From Orientallactaga sibirica (Eukaryota; Chordata; Mammalia; Rodentia; Dipodidae), in assembly GCA_036365145.1 (NCBI GenBank), contig JAEOAD010000004.1, forward strand, positions 50,428,501 through 50,492,500: DNA of 64,000 nt, given 5' to 3'. A program made the translations under genes and the position numbers. The first letter of the stretch is position 1. Every line of letters starts with the position of its first letter. Below the pieces are notes generated by a model. The model was not told the DNA's origin, ran no database searches, and was given only the letters and a program-made list of their open reading frames with translations. Of the stretch, positions 45,507 through 57,240 are shown piece by piece.

Positions 45507-46404
45507 TTTGGGGAAACATTTTATTCTACTGAGGGGAAAGCAAGTATTTGTCCTTGTAGGATCTTCAGGGTGTGTTCTGTTTTAAATGTGAATAGGATTG
45601 GTGTAGGATGGGGTTATAGCACAGCTTGTGGAGATTGTAGGCACATCAAAGGTACCTCGGGAATGGGGAGCTCTGGTCTACTCACTCCACTTGCACATAC
45701 ACTGCAGCACATGGGGATCATCAGCTGGGGAACCATGAGCCAGGAGGCTGGAGACCAGGGGCTATGACCAGCTCCTACAGTGGTGAGTGCACTTTCTGAT
45801 TCATGGGGAATTGGGGTTTGGGCACCCTGGGGCCAATCAGGAAACCAGAGTGAAAGGCCTATTTCCACAGCCACACTCAGTGACTAGGCCTCTACAAGGC
45901 AGCATCAGGGGTACCACAGAACTGGGAGGTGGGGCACCAACCAGGATCTCTACTTACTCACTTTGCAGGTGCACCTTCTGGAGCAGGGTTTCCAACAATT
46001 GGGGACAGAGCAGCCCTTCAATCATAAAGGTGGCACAAGGGGCCTGCTTCCACAGCAAGCTTGCCAGTCCAGGCAGCCCCAAACCAGCATCAGGGGAACC
46101 AACCAGGCATAGGGAATGTGTGAGTACCTTCTGGAGCAGGGTCCAATTCTTCATTTCTTACAAGCTCTTAGGGCACAATGATGTTATTTGTCTACCATGT
46201 ACTTTGATTTTTTTGTACACTTCCATTTGCAAGGTGCTAATGGAGCTCTTTGCCATGCAAAAGTGATAATGATCTAAGTAATAGCCAGACAGTTTGCTCT
46301 TTCCTTCCAAACCATAAAAAGTAACTTTATTTCAGATTTGAAAGAAGATAGAACGTTGTGGTATTTAAGAATTGGGATGGTACATGGTATAGTAAGCAGG
46401 TTAA

Positions 46405-48563
46405 TGTGGTTGAATATGAAATATCCCATGTGGCTTCACATGCTTATGATTAAGCCTCCTACTTAATCCCCAGCTGGTGGCAATGTGGGAGGTGGAGCCT
46501 TGCTGGAGGAGTGTGTCATTTGAGGCAGGGCTTGATTTGTTATAGCCCAACTCTTCCTTGCCAGAGCTAGTTCACTCTTGCTACTACCTCCCAGGTCCTG
46601 AGGCAAGATGAGATTCCCTGCCTCTGCTCTGCCATGCCATGATGAAACTTCTCTAAACTGTAAGCTGAAGTAAACATTTTCTCCCATAAGCTGTTTTTAG
46701 ACAGATTTTTTTTTTTCAGCAACAAGAAAGAGATGCTGCTAGAGCTAAACTGCTAAAGAAAAGTGATGCCAAGAATTAGGGTTATTGCTATGATGAAAAT
46801 GATCATGTGGTTTTGCTCTTTTGGAGCTGGTTTATGGAAGGAATGTGGGTATACTTGGAACTTCCCACTAAAATGCTTTGCAGTGCTATAAGCAGAGCTT
46901 TATGGGTAATTCTGATAAGAGTTTGAAAGACCTAAATACAGAGCAAACTGTGGAGTCTCAGCTTATGAGAAGAAGGGATTGTGTCAGGACTGAGAGGCAG
47001 TTTATGACATATTGTGGCTAAGCTCTGCCTGTACCCTGAGATCTTATGCAGTTTTTTGTTTTTTTAACTTTCTAAAAATTTAAAAGTAATGAACATGTGT
47101 GGTTCCAGATGAAATGTGAGCAGGTTTGGATTCTGGTTTAAAGTTCTCTGTACAAAGACTGCAAGTTTCACTGCATTGTTTGAGAGATTACCACTATTGA
47201 AATTAGGCCAGCAACTCTTCACTGAGACAACAGGAGGAGCACTGACTCTTGAAAGGAGAGGCCTGAAGGAAGAATGCTGAAGGAGTGTCTTCCTCCTCAA
47301 AGTTGGCTCTATTACCCTTCATATTAACAAAATAGGTAGCCTACTTGGTACTGGTTTGGGGAGTCTGACAAATGTAGGAAATATGGTCATGAAATTTAAC
47401 TATATATACTGGGAAAGCAGAGCTGTAGTTTCTACTTGGAAGCAATGTGAGGCCGTGGTGGTTTGAAACACATCTTCCCCATACATTCCTGTGTGTGGTT
47501 GGGTTCACAGCGGGGGGGGGCAGTTTGGGAGGTGCTCTGTCACTGAGGGAAGACTTTGAGGACTTTCATCTCATCAGCTTGTCAGTGTTTGTCCAGCTCA
47601 CTCTCGTGCTCCTGCCTTCTATTACTGAGGCAGAGAGGTGATGACTAGCCTCTACTCTACCATCTTTTCCCTGCCATCATGAAACCAAAATAATCCCTTT
47701 CTTCCTGTCAATTGCTTTTGGTCACGTGTTTGGTTTCAGCATCATGAAGATAACTCTAGGATGAGGATGAATTGCCGGTTGCAATGGAGACTCAGGAGTT
47801 CGTAGATGACAGGACTAAAGCTGTTCATTCTGGATTGGATGGATATTCCTGGAAAGCATCATCCAAAGATGGTGAAGCAGAGTTTAAAACCCAAGCAATT
47901 TCATCATGGGTACCAGATGTGTTATACAGAGATACAGGAATTGATCATTGGCCCACTGGTTTTCTATCTTGCATTGGTCCAGTCCAGTCTTCCCTTGCTA
48001 TGTCTTCATTTTGCAGTGTGAACGTTTCCTTTGTTCTATGATGTGTTGGAAGTGTTTCACTTGGTTTCTACGGGGGTTACAGTTGACCATATTGAGTCCT
48101 AGGTGACACTTGAGTCTTTGGACTTTTGAATGGTGTTGGCATTGGTAATGCTTTGGGGAATTTTTTAAGTTGATCTAAATGCATTTTGTATCATGAATCT
48201 ATGGGTCATGGATCCAGGAGGCACAATGTGGTGGTTTGAATGTACAAGAGCCACATGGATTTGTGATGAAGCCTCATAGTCAATCTCCAGCTAGTGACAA
48301 ATTGGGAAATTGAGCTTTGCTGGAGAAGTGTGTTGCTTGAGTTGGGCTTTGGGGTGTGATAGCACAGCTTTTCCTTGCCAGATCTAGCTCACTGTCACTG
48401 CTACCTCCCAGATTCTGTGGTAAGATGTGATGCTCTGCCTTTGATCTGCCATGCCATGATAAAACTTCTTCTCAAAACTGTAAGGTGAAATGTATCCTTC
48501 CCTTCCATAAGCTTCTATTAGTTGGGTGTTTTATCCCAGCAAAGAGATGATAACTGCTGCACA
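46405..48563 (+). mobile_element. MaLR-type LTR element with both LTRs, plus strand
   Basis: LTRs of about 335 bases at 46405-46740 and 48227-48563 share 'ccatgccatgatgaaact', 'tgctggaggagtgtgt'-type and 'ctgctacctcccag' blocks. The 1.5-kb internal part ends in the usual way, 'atgcattttgtatcatgaat' shortly before 'tgtggtggtttgaatg', which marks the internal/LTR border of MaLR elements. No protein domain is seen. The right target duplication is unclear. 'aggttaa' occurs at 46398-46404 and 48594-48600 but would leave about 30 extra bases. Confidence 0.85.
47453..47761 (+). mobile_element. Solo LTR nested inside the MaLR internal region
   Basis: A separate MaLR-type LTR beginning 'cgtggtggtttgaaacac' and ending 'cagcatcatgaagataact'. 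It includes a run of eight G near 47512 and a 'ccaaaataatccctttcttcc' polyadenylation region. A 5-bp repeat, tgagg, at 47448-47452 and 47762-47766 fits its own target duplication. It therefore arrived after the host element. Confidence 0.8.
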
Positions 48564-48659
48564 GGTAGATATATCTACCCAACAAGTCTGAATAGGTTAA
48601 TTTTTCATGCCATCATGCAATCACATTTTTAAAAGTCTTCTAAACCATTTAAATATAAA

Positions 48660-48835
48660 AGTAGAAGAGGGGAGCATGCCCCTAGCACCTCTTTTATGAA
48701 GGTAAAAAAACCCACTTATTAGTGCCAATGACCTAATCCCCTCCTAACGTTTAACACAATTCTTTGGAGGTTTAATTCAATATGTGAACTTGGTGGGTAT
48801 CCAGACATCCCAAAAACATCGAGACCATAATAGTA
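48660..48835 (-). mobile_element. Old MaLR-type (MLT1/THE1-like) LTR fragment
   Basis: 'agcacctcttttatgaaggt', 'gccaatgacctaatcccctc' and 'tgggtatccagacatccca' match the 5' part of a common mammalian MaLR LTR read backwards. It ends 'agaccataatag'. Confidence 0.75.
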
Positions 48836-50713
48836 TGCTAAATCTACTTAAAATGTGTAGATAGCTAACTATTTCTTACATATTTTATTTTCTTTAGATT
48901 TTAGACTTGATGCAGTTTGTTTTCAAAGTTAAAGCAGTAGTAAACTCCAAACATTAGGTGCCTAGTCAGAAGTTTCAAAGGCCTGTGGAGAAATGCTTTG
49001 CTTAAAACCATTTCATGTTAGTATTTTTACTAGGATGTGTAACTCTGCAATAAAGTTAATGCTCCAGACACCTCTAAAATGCAGTTTTTCTATATAACAG
49101 TCCCCAACACAAGGTTCCTTGATTTTGTCCTCAGGGTACATCCAAAGCTTAGGTAAGAGCCAAATGTTCTTTCATAAGTGATAAACCAGCAATGAAATAT
49201 TTAGGACCTATGTAGTCAACCTATTTTCTGATAATCATTCAATGGAAGAAAATACAAGATAGCTTTAATTAAACCAATTTATTCTCTTATTTGCTTCCTA
49301 TATATCCCTCCTAACCTTCCTCCTTGATTCCACATAGTTCTCTCCCTGCACCTGATAAACTGCTTTTTGTATAGTTTAGGAGTTACTCATTATAACTGGC
49401 ATGTGTTTGGATGCCATGAGAAGCATTTATTTGTGGTAATGATTTGATACCTGCATTCCTTTTCTTATGGAAATTCCTACTATAACTTCAGTGAAGATAG
49501 AATGTAAATGGCTCTACTGAATTTAGATATTGTCTGAGATGAGAAAGAAACAAGTGATGAGACCAGCAAAATATAATGCTTGGTGCTTGCTTGCCTGCAG
49601 AATAGATTGTAAAGTATTTTGAAGAAAAGTTTTTTTTCTTAGAGAAAAAGTTTTTTTGGAGCACTAAAACTTCTTCCATCTTTCCTTGGGGGAGACGTTT
49701 CTTATCTGACTTCTAAACCAAAATTCCTCTGGATTCAGTTATGTATAAACAATGAGTCTTTATTTCTCCTAGTTCTACAGACTGGGGAATATAAGATCAA
49801 GGCTTTAGCAGATTTGGTATCTAGTAAGAACTGAGTGTCAATGTGTGAATTTAGAATTAACAAGGGACAACCCCCCAAAAAAACAGAAAAACACTCAGAT
49901 CATATTTGGAGGATCATACTGTTGACACTTAAGTTTTTCTTGATGAATTGTTCTTTTCTTAGGGACATGTGGTTTACACATGAATCTTCCCTTGAAAATA
50001 TTCTCCCAACTGTCAGAATTTTTCTCACACTGATTGGAGTCAGGAAATGGTTCTAAACACAAGGGCTGGGGCTAGTTTGTCACTGTAGGTCATTAAGCAC
50101 AGGGAATGCCAGAGAGTATGAGAGATAAACAGGAAATGAAATGAAGATGGAATGTTAAAGCAGACCTTCACAGGACACAGATTTCCTATGATTTCATATA
50201 ATGTAGCCAGTGGTTGGATGGGAATTCTGCAAGTCTCCTGCTCTCCCTACCCTTAACACACATGAACATTCAGGAGGGCTAAGGGATCTTGTCTGTAGAC
50301 CTGCCACTGAAGGAGGAACTGGAAGAAAGAGCATGCCTCCTATACTGTACAACAGTAGGGACCTATAGAGAGGTTTTGTTGGGGTGAATGTAGTACTTTC
50401 CAATAAACCACAGAATAATAGACACTGCAGAATGGACTGGCATTACACATGGCCCATCTTCCTATTTCCTGATATTTTCCTTCTCCACAAGTAAGCAGAT
50501 TTTCCTTCACTGTGCAGTAGGTTTGAATTATCAGATAGAGAGAATATTGAAAGGAAAAAAAATGCAGTGAAATGTCACTGAGATAATCAGAACCCCTTAG
50601 TTTGTCTATATGGTTTATGCAGAGATGCTAAATTTAAATTTAGCATTGACAGGAAAACAATTATAGCCAACTGAAATTATCAGTGTGGAATAAAAGAAAT
50701 GTACCCTGTTCCA
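48836..50713. other. Mostly unassigned, with a small LTR piece
   Basis: No gene recognised. At 49765-49845 the blocks 'ctacagactggggaatataa', 'gatcaaggctttagcagatt' and 'ggtatctagtaagaac' come from an MLT1/THE1-like LTR, minus strand. It cannot be the same copy as 48660, since the order is reversed. Confidence 0.45.
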
Positions 50714-51078
50714 TGTATATATTAGCTGCATTCCTTGTTAATGTGACAAAATACCTGACAAGGAGCAACGTAAAGAGAAATGGTTTATTTGTGACTACAA
50801 CCTGTCATGGTGGGGAAGGCATGGTGGCAGGAGCATGAAGCAGCTACTCACATTCAATTCATTGTCAGGAAACAGAGAGAGATGAACCCTGTAGTCCAGC
50901 TCAAATTCTCTTTTTTATTTAGCCCATGACTCCAACCCACGGAGTGGCACCATCTGCAGTTAGGATGGATCTCCTGGCCTCAATTTATCAATTCTTGCAA
51001 CTCCCTCACAGACACACCTGCAGGTTTGACTCCTAGGTGATTATAGATCTTGTTAAATTATCTATCATCAAGCTGATG
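50714..51078 (-). mobile_element. MaLR-type LTR
   Basis: 'gtgacaaaatacctgacaag', 'gaaatggtttatttgtgact', 'caacctgtcatggtggggaa', 'gaaacagagagagatgaacc' and 'gcaactccctcacagacaca' follow a rodent MaLR LTR in reverse order. No internal region. Confidence 0.82.
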
Positions 51079-51219
51079 AGGATTTCTCGACTCAGGGGAG
51101 TAATTGTGGTCATTAGACTATGGCAAATGTTCTAACTGTTAGGAAATCACAGCCAGTTAGTGTCTAGCTTTAAATCATCCAGTGTGCTTCTTTTGTATTT
51201 AGAATGAATTAAGTGTTGC

Positions 51220-51540
51220 CATGACATGCACACCCCAAGTTATAAGCCCTTCTTATCTCATGCCATTCACTCATCATGCTTCAAAAGCTTGACTGTCCTG
51301 TGGATATTCAAAAAAAAAAAAAAAAAAACTAAGCCTACTCATATCTCAGGATTTTAATGTTTCTTACTCCTTCTGCACAGGACAGTCTTAATCCCTTATC
51401 TCTGAGTAGCTCAAACATCATTTGTATGTCTCAGTCTTAAACCCATCTCATTGGGGCTCTTTATGGTCTTTAAATCCAGTCATTTTTCAGACACTATACC
51501 ATATCTAAAATGTTCTGTTGCTCATTATGTTTCACCTAGT
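51220..51540 (+). mobile_element. Possible L2 3' end fragment
   Basis: The run of blocks 'ccttctgcacaggacagtct' and 'gtctcagtcttaaacccatc' resembles the 3' half of L2, broken by a poly(A) run at about 51310-51327. Weak evidence. Confidence 0.35.
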
Positions 51541-52399
51541 ACAATTTAAAATCATGAGTTTAAGAAACATCTTTTCACCATTCTTAGCATTGAAAACAGG
51601 ACCTAAAAATCACAAATGCTTAAATATATTTATAAAATAAATGTTTCAATGCTAGGTATAATTTTTATCAAAATATTATTTTGAGTGACACTTTTAATAA
51701 ATGAAAACTTAATGTGCATCTCTCTTAGAAATATGGATCAGAAGGAGATAATATACACTGACCAGTTAAGGGTGGTAGAAGAAGAAATCACACCATAGAA
51801 GTAGTAATATGTATGAAAGAAAAACTAAATCTAATTTTAACATATAGTCATAATGTGAGCTTTCTCTAGTTCTAGGTCAATAAATAAAGTTGAATTTCTA
51901 TATTGATAGTTAATTAATGTCCCTTCCCTTGTTTCCATATCCCTTCACTAGCTACATTGTAGACTGCTTCAAGTTTAACTCTGAGCTTGATCACACATAT
52001 TGCTATAGCTAAAAGAATGTTTATAATTCATATGAGCAGGTATTTCTTAGACACATATTTATCTTGTGTGCAGCTTGTTTTTTTCTGCTTATTATTCATC
52101 TGCTTCTCTATGAGTACCTACTGAAATCAACATGCAATGCAAATATAACTGAAGCCTTTGTAAGGAATCCAACAGCTAGCTCACCCTCAAATATATGAGA
52201 GAGCCCAACCCCAAATCAACCTCCAGATGACTATAAAAAAGAAAGGGTACCCAGCTAAAATCAAAAGAGAAAGCCATAGACTTGGGCCTTCTTATTCAGT
52301 GACTGCTGTAGTGTAGCTAAGAGAGTAGATATTTCAGTAAAAAGAACTATTAACATGCTGAAAGGTGATCAGATCTCCAGATCTAAATTCAATCCCCAT
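51541..52399. other. Unassigned AT-rich stretch
   Basis: No gene or repeat family recognised. Confidence 0.4.
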
Positions 52400-52417
52400 T
52401 ATTCACTCATTTCTTTT

Positions 52418-52674
52418 TTAAAAACTTTTTATTATTATTATTTATTTATTTTTGAAGAGAAACACAGAGAGGGAGAGGGAGACAGATAGAGATGGGCGTG
52501 CCAGCAGTCTCTCAGCTGCTTGACCTCCTTGTGGTCAAGTGCGGCATTGCGCTCTTGTGTCACTTTTCATCTGGCTAAACGTGGGACCTGGAGATTGGAA
52601 CTGCTGGAGATTGGAACCAGCATTCTTAGGCTTAGCAGGCAGGCACCTTAACCACTAAGCCATCTCTCCAGCCC
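52418..52674 (-). mobile_element. B2-type SINE, subtype B, B-box region duplicated
   Basis: Reverse copy with 'aaacgtgggacctggagatt' and the tandem 'ctggagattggaac' pair. About 25 bases are missing next to the CTCF-like core ('cagctgcttgacctcc'). An 18-bp perfect target duplication at 52400-52417 and 52675-52692 is the longest in the window and marks a recent insertion. Confidence 0.95.
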
Positions 52675-52799
52675 TATTCACTCATTTCTTTTGAATATAA
52701 TGTATAAATAAGTCCATCTATTTTAATGGCAACAACAAAAATTAGCGATAGACATTAAACAGTAATGTATACTTTCTATGAATCTAAACTTAATCTTTA

Positions 52800-52925
52800 T
52801 AATAATTGCTTATATATAGGGTAAATAGAGTAAGCATTGTCCAATATTCCATAGCTAGTAATCCATAGATCTATGACTCAAAGCCAGGATATTTAAGTCA
52901 GCAGTCTCTATTCCTACCAATTAGA
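52800..52925 (+). mobile_element. MIR-type SINE
   Basis: 'gcattgtccaatattccata', 'gctagtaatccatagatcta' and 'tgactcaaagccaggatatt' match the MIR right half in order. Confidence 0.6.
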
Positions 52926-53009
52926 GTTTTCTGTTTTTTATTTGTAGACATCACCTAGAATGTACTGAGCTCAGAGCCAAAATGTGCAATGTTGAAGTCT
53001 CTGTAAATT

Positions 53010-53390
53010 TCTTTGCTCATTGCTATGGCAAAATGCTTGACAAAAGACACTCAATGAAGGAAGGGTTTGTTGTCTTCCCAGCTATAGGATATACTCCATC
53101 GCTGCAGGGAAGTTATGGCAGCAGGCATGTAAAGCATCTGGGTATATTTGGTCTGCAGTAAGGAGGCAGCAAGGCATGAATGCTGGTACTTAGCTGGCTT
53201 TCTCCGTTTTGTTCAGTCTAGGATGCTAGGCACTGGAACGGTGCTACTCACAGTTACGGTGAGTCTTCTTTCCTCAATTTACCCAATTTATAAACTCCAT
53301 CATGGACATGCCAGAAATTTGTCTTCTAGCATGATTCTAGATCTTATCAGGTTGGCAATCAATGGCAACCATCAACTCTTTCCATTCTGC
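53010..53390 (-). mobile_element. MaLR-type LTR
   Basis: 'gctcattgctatggcaaaat', 'aaggaagggtttgttgtctt', 'aagttatggcagcaggcatg' and 'cttatcaggttggcaatcaa' match the LTR type seen at 50714. It is older, and the 104-codon frame across it is antisense and spurious. Confidence 0.78.
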
Positions 53391-53474
53391 AGCCTTCAAC
53401 AAATGTATTTGTTCATAATTGCTATCCTGCCAGTAATATTCCAGAGCAAATTTGTTTTCTGAAATCCAGCTTCC

Positions 53475-54025
53475 TTCCTCTCTGGTAAAAATGCTTCAAT
53501 GGCCCCCATTGATACATAGTTTTCAATACAGTCCAGGTCCTTATCCAAGGCCTCTTCATGATTTGGTTTGTGCTACTCTTTGTCTTGTTCTAGGCATGTT
53601 CCCCTAAACCACTTCTCATTCAGTCATCCTGAACTACTTTAGGTCTCCATGCATACTCTGCTTTTGCATGCCTTAATATGTTTGAAATTTCTTTCCCGCC
53701 CTCTTTTTGAACCATTTTTATCTCACTTGGTCCTTACTCTTTAAGTCTTCACAGTCTTGTAAGACATCTTCGAAATACATTTACCAACATCCTAACTCTT
53801 CCATTTCATGGTATCAGGAAATTTGGAAAGCTACAATTGGGCACACTTCTATCATTGTTCTTATCATACTGTGTCATCTTAGGTTCTCTTGCCTGTTTCT
53901 CAGCACCAGATTGAGGGCTCCTGAGTGCAAGCACGTGTGTCTTGTTAGTCATAGTGTTCTCAGCAGCTGGCACATGACGGTTACTCAATGAATACAATCT
54001 GGATGAAACAATGAATAAATGCATG
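53475..54025 (+). mobile_element. L2 LINE 3' end
   Basis: The order fits the mammalian L2 3' UTR: 'tcaatggcccccattgatac', 'gttctaggcatgttccccta', 'ctgcttttgcatgcctta', 'gattgagggctcctgagtgc' and the end 'cacatgacggttactcaatg' with GAATAAATGCATGAA-like repeats. Old, no coding part. Confidence 0.75.
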
Positions 54026-54985
54026 AAGCATTTTCTTTATCTTTTCTATTCAGCCTAGGAACAAAATTTATTCAGTTGATGAGATTCTAGGAAGAAGTTC
54101 TCAAAGGAATGAGAATGCATTTAAATGAAAATGTTAACTAAATGCAAAGAAATGGTGAAGGTGTTGAACATAGAAAGATTCTAATGAACTCTTATCTTAT
54201 GCTTCTCTTTAGATGGTTTTTCCTTGAACAAAAATATATTTGAACAATTTTAATACTAGATCAAGAGCTTAGGATAATGGTGTATCCTATTCTTTATGAT
54301 ACAAAGTAAATATAAAATTAAGCATAACTTTGATAATATGTAATTATTAATTTTCACTTTTGTCTATTAAATTAAGAATATCAAAATAAACTTCCATTAT
54401 GCAGAACCACATACAAACTTTGCTTATGTTTTTTATATTGAAATGTCAGTCTCATTAAAAAAGTGACTGAGACACTTATATATTGATAGTACCATGTGCT
54501 ATTAGGAAACAAATCCATTAAAATATCATTTCTGACTATGCAGAACCTAAGAGGATTAGAGTCAACTCTTTCTTTAATCTGAAAAATCAGTATTTTATAG
54601 CATAAAACTAAAGCTTTCAAATTAGACATCCAGTATGAGCCTGCTCCAGCGGTGAGCTCTTGAGGATTATGTGTCCATCATGAAGTACACAGTCCAGTCA
54701 TTTCCTTAGAAGCAAAACTAAGAGCCATTTAAGTATCTAGCCCAAATATTCACTTCAGTATTAAATTCTGCAAAATAGCTTAGTGAATCAAAAATAGCAT
54801 GCAAGGAAGAATGAAACAGATATATAAAGATAGTTTCTGGAGAAAAAGGTTTTTAGGAGGCAAATTACATTTATATTATGTAACTGTATTATATCCTAAA
54901 TATGGAGAGATAGTAGTTTTGTGCTTTGACTTTTTGCGTCATTTATATCACTTATTGCAATTCTCCAAAACTTGTAATTTAGGTC
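54026..54985. other. Unassigned AT-rich stretch
   Basis: No gene or repeat family recognised. Confidence 0.4.
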
Positions 54986-55003
54986 AAATAAGAACTTACA
55001 TTG

Positions 55004-55215
55004 GGGCTGGAGAGATGGCTTAGCAGTTAAGGTGCTTGCCTGCGAAGCCCAAGGACTCAGGTTCAATTTCCCAGAACCCATGTAAGCCAGATGCACAAGG
55101 TGGAGCATGCATCTGAAGTTTGTTTGCAGTGGCTGAAGGATCTGGCATGCCCATTCTCTCTCTTTCTCTCTCTCTCTCTTTCTCTCTCTTTAAAATAAAT
55201 AAATAAATATTTAAA
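55004..55215 (+). mobile_element. B2-type SINE, subtype A, young
   Basis: Intact head 'gggctggagagatggcttag', B-box-like 'ggttcaatttcc', body 'gcacaaggtggagcatgc', CT run and AAAT tail. An 18-bp perfect target duplication is at 54986-55003 and 55216-55233 (aataagaacttacattg with one more base on the left). Confidence 0.96.
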
Positions 55216-55349
55216 AAATAAGAACTTACATTGTCATAAACAATTAATCAATAATTGTAGTTGAGTTTTAATGTGAAGGCAGGGTTTGATCTTTCACAGA
55301 TAATATCTACCTTTTATCATTTTTTTTTTTTTTTTTGCTAAAATTCTTA

Positions 55350-55640
55350 CCACACCAACAGAAAGATCTCAGTTCAGATCCCCAGTACCCATGTAAAAGG
55401 CCAGGCATGACAGCATGTGCCTATAATTCCAGTGCTGGTAATACAGAAACAGGAGGATTCCTAAGGCTTGCTAACAGACTACTCTAACTGAATCAGTGAG
55501 CTCCAGGTACAATGATAGGCTTTGTCACAAAAAATAAAATAGAAAGTAACTGAGGAAAATACCTGATCCCTGACTGCCACATTCACGTATACACATTGAT
55601 TCATACACCACATCCACATCCACACATATAAGCACATATA
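55350..55640 (+). mobile_element. B4 SINE
   Basis: 'gttcagatccccagtaccca', 'aggccaggcatgacagcatg', 'cagaaacaggaggattccta', 'gtgagctccaggtacaatga' and the CA-rich end 'cacattcacgtatacac' follow B4. The 5' end is cut off by a poly(T) run at about 55320-55336. Confidence 0.8.
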
Positions 55641-55669
55641 ATTATACACAGAAAAAAGATTAATTCAGG

Positions 55670-55885
55670 TGCTGGAGAGATGGCTTAGCAGTTAAGGTGC
55701 TTGCCTATGAAGCCTAAGGATCCAGGTTCAGTTCCCCAGAACACACGTAAGCCAGATGCACATGGTGGTGCATGTATTTGGAGTTCGTTTGCAGTGGCTA
55801 GAGGCACTGGTGCAAACATTCTCTCTCTGTATCTCTCTCTCTCTTTCCCTCTAATAAATAAATAAATAAAACATTAAAAAATAAA
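55670..55885 (+). mobile_element. B2-type SINE, subtype A
   Basis: A complete copy: 'gctggagagatggcttagc', 'ggttcagttcc' B box, 'gcacatggtggtgcatg', CT run, and AAAT tail. It inserted just after the B4. Duplication unclear. Confidence 0.9.
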
Positions 55886-56076
55886 ATGTGATACATTCAT
55901 TTTATGTACTATAAGGCAATCAGGAAAGATATTCTTAAGGGCATAACACTGTGTATCTTTCAATTTTCCCACCATAGGCATGCACTAATAAGGCCAACTG
56001 TGTAGGTGAATATCACTGAAGTTCATGTTTTGTTTATTTTTAGTTTACCAAGTATTCAAATAAAAGTATTCAAATT

Positions 56077-56279
56077 GGGCTGGAGGCATGGCTTAGTGGT
56101 TAAGGCATTTGGCTGCAAAGCCTAAGTATCCTGGTTTGATTCCCCAGGATCCACATAAACCAGATGTACAAGGTAGCACATGCATCTGGAGTTAATTTGC
56201 ATAGGCTGGAGGCCCTGGCATACCCATTGTCTCTATCTGTCTCTCTCTAACTTTCTTAAATAAATAAAACTTTAAAAAA
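56077..56279 (+). mobile_element. B2-type SINE, subtype A
   Basis: Complete copy with 'ggtttgattcc' B box and body 'acaaggtagcacatgc'. The target duplication tattcaaat is at 56067-56075 and 56280-56288. A third copy of 'agtattcaaat' at 56051 predates the insertion. Confidence 0.92.
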
Positions 56280-56288
56280 TATTCAAAT

Positions 56289-57025
56289 AAGTACATTATG
56301 GTCAGACGTGTACAAAAGAGCTATTATATCATACTGTGCCTTTATATTTGAGCATGCATACTGTCTAGACCCACAACAAAGGAGAAACGATATCCTAAAT
56401 TACACCACAGATGACAGAAATGAGCATTATTGTTATATCAATTGAATCAAGTTATAATCAGTATGTACCAACCATCACAACTTTGGACATTTCAAGTTCA
56501 TTTTTCTTCTTCTTGCATGTAGGGAACCACTGTTCAATTGAGGCCTGTGTCATCTATATTCTTCCTAATCTACTATGTGCCAATCTAGCCATATGCCCTT
56601 GCAATTTACTGTGTCTAACACCTGACCTTCAAGGTTCTGCCTGCTCTAATTCCAGAATTGCCCCAGATACATCTAAGTCCAGCTGTAAATATTGCAGCTT
56701 AATTTGATTCTCTTAATCTTTCTCATTCTTATCTCAAGATTCATCCTATCCTCCTACATAGGAACTTATCACATGATCATATTCTGAGTTTTAATATTTC
56801 AAACCAAAACTATGCATTGCATACCTCTTAGATACCAAGCATGTGCGCACGTGCACACGTGCACAAACACACACATACACACACACACACACACAGAGCA
56901 AAGATGTAATCAGACAAAATATGCTTGCTGATATAGTACTCCCATTTTAGCCATATTGTTCTCATGCCTATTTACATGTGCATTTGCTTTAGGCTGTTGA
57001 GATATATGCATATATATATTTTAAA
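56289..57025. other. Unassigned stretch
   Basis: No gene recognised. The 98-codon frame at 56411-56707 has no known motif, though it is Cys-rich near its end. I would treat it as chance. A CA repeat follows at 56841. Confidence 0.4.
56841..56896 (+). repeat. Alternating purine-pyrimidine tract with (CA)n
   Basis: 'atgtgcgcacgtgcacacgt' leads into (CA)n to 56896. It is almost wholly alternating and partly palindromic (gtgcgcac, cacgtg, acgt), a form that favours Z-DNA. Confidence 0.9.
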
Positions 57026-57037
57026 ATCTTTAATTTC

Positions 57038-57229
57038 CAGGCTCGGGAAATGGTTTAGTGGTTAAGGCACTTGCTTGCAAAGCCAAAGGGCCTATGTTCA
57101 GTTCCCCAGGATCCACAAAGCCAGATGCACAAGGAGGCACATGTATCTGGAGTTCGTTTGCAGCAGCTGGAGGCCCTAGAGTGCCCATTCTCTCTCTCTC
57201 AAATAAATAAAAATAATAACATTAAACAT
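57038..57229 (+). mobile_element. B2-type SINE, subtype A
   Basis: 'gggaaatggtttagtggtta', 'gttcagttccccagg', body 'gcacaaggaggcacatg', a short CT run and an AAAT tail. The target duplication atctttaattt is at 57026-57036 and 57230-57240. Confidence 0.92.
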
Positions 57230-57240
57230 ATCTTTAATTT

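Larger units (their letters stand above)
41931..46146 (-). mobile_element. L1 with both ends, most of ORF2 deleted
   Basis: In minus-strand order it has a 5' UTR (about 46146-45507), an ORF1-like region (45506 to about 44200), a short piece of the ORF2 reverse-transcriptase domain (about 44190-44020), the ORF2 C-terminal end (about 44000-43060) and a 3' UTR (about 43050-41931). ORF2 therefore lacks endonuclease and most of the transcriptase, and the element cannot move by itself. The flanks ttctgcgtttctt (41918-41930) and ttcttcatttctt (46147-46159) match at 11 of 13 and may be the target duplication. The layout recalls half-L1 elements. Confidence 0.85.

Noticed and set aside
45787..46266. 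159-codon open frame
   Set aside because: It lies antisense over the L1 5' UTR and runs past its end into flanking DNA. No domain recognised.
47508..47522. G-quadruplex at the run of G
   Set aside because: There is a single G run with too few neighbouring G runs to make four strands.
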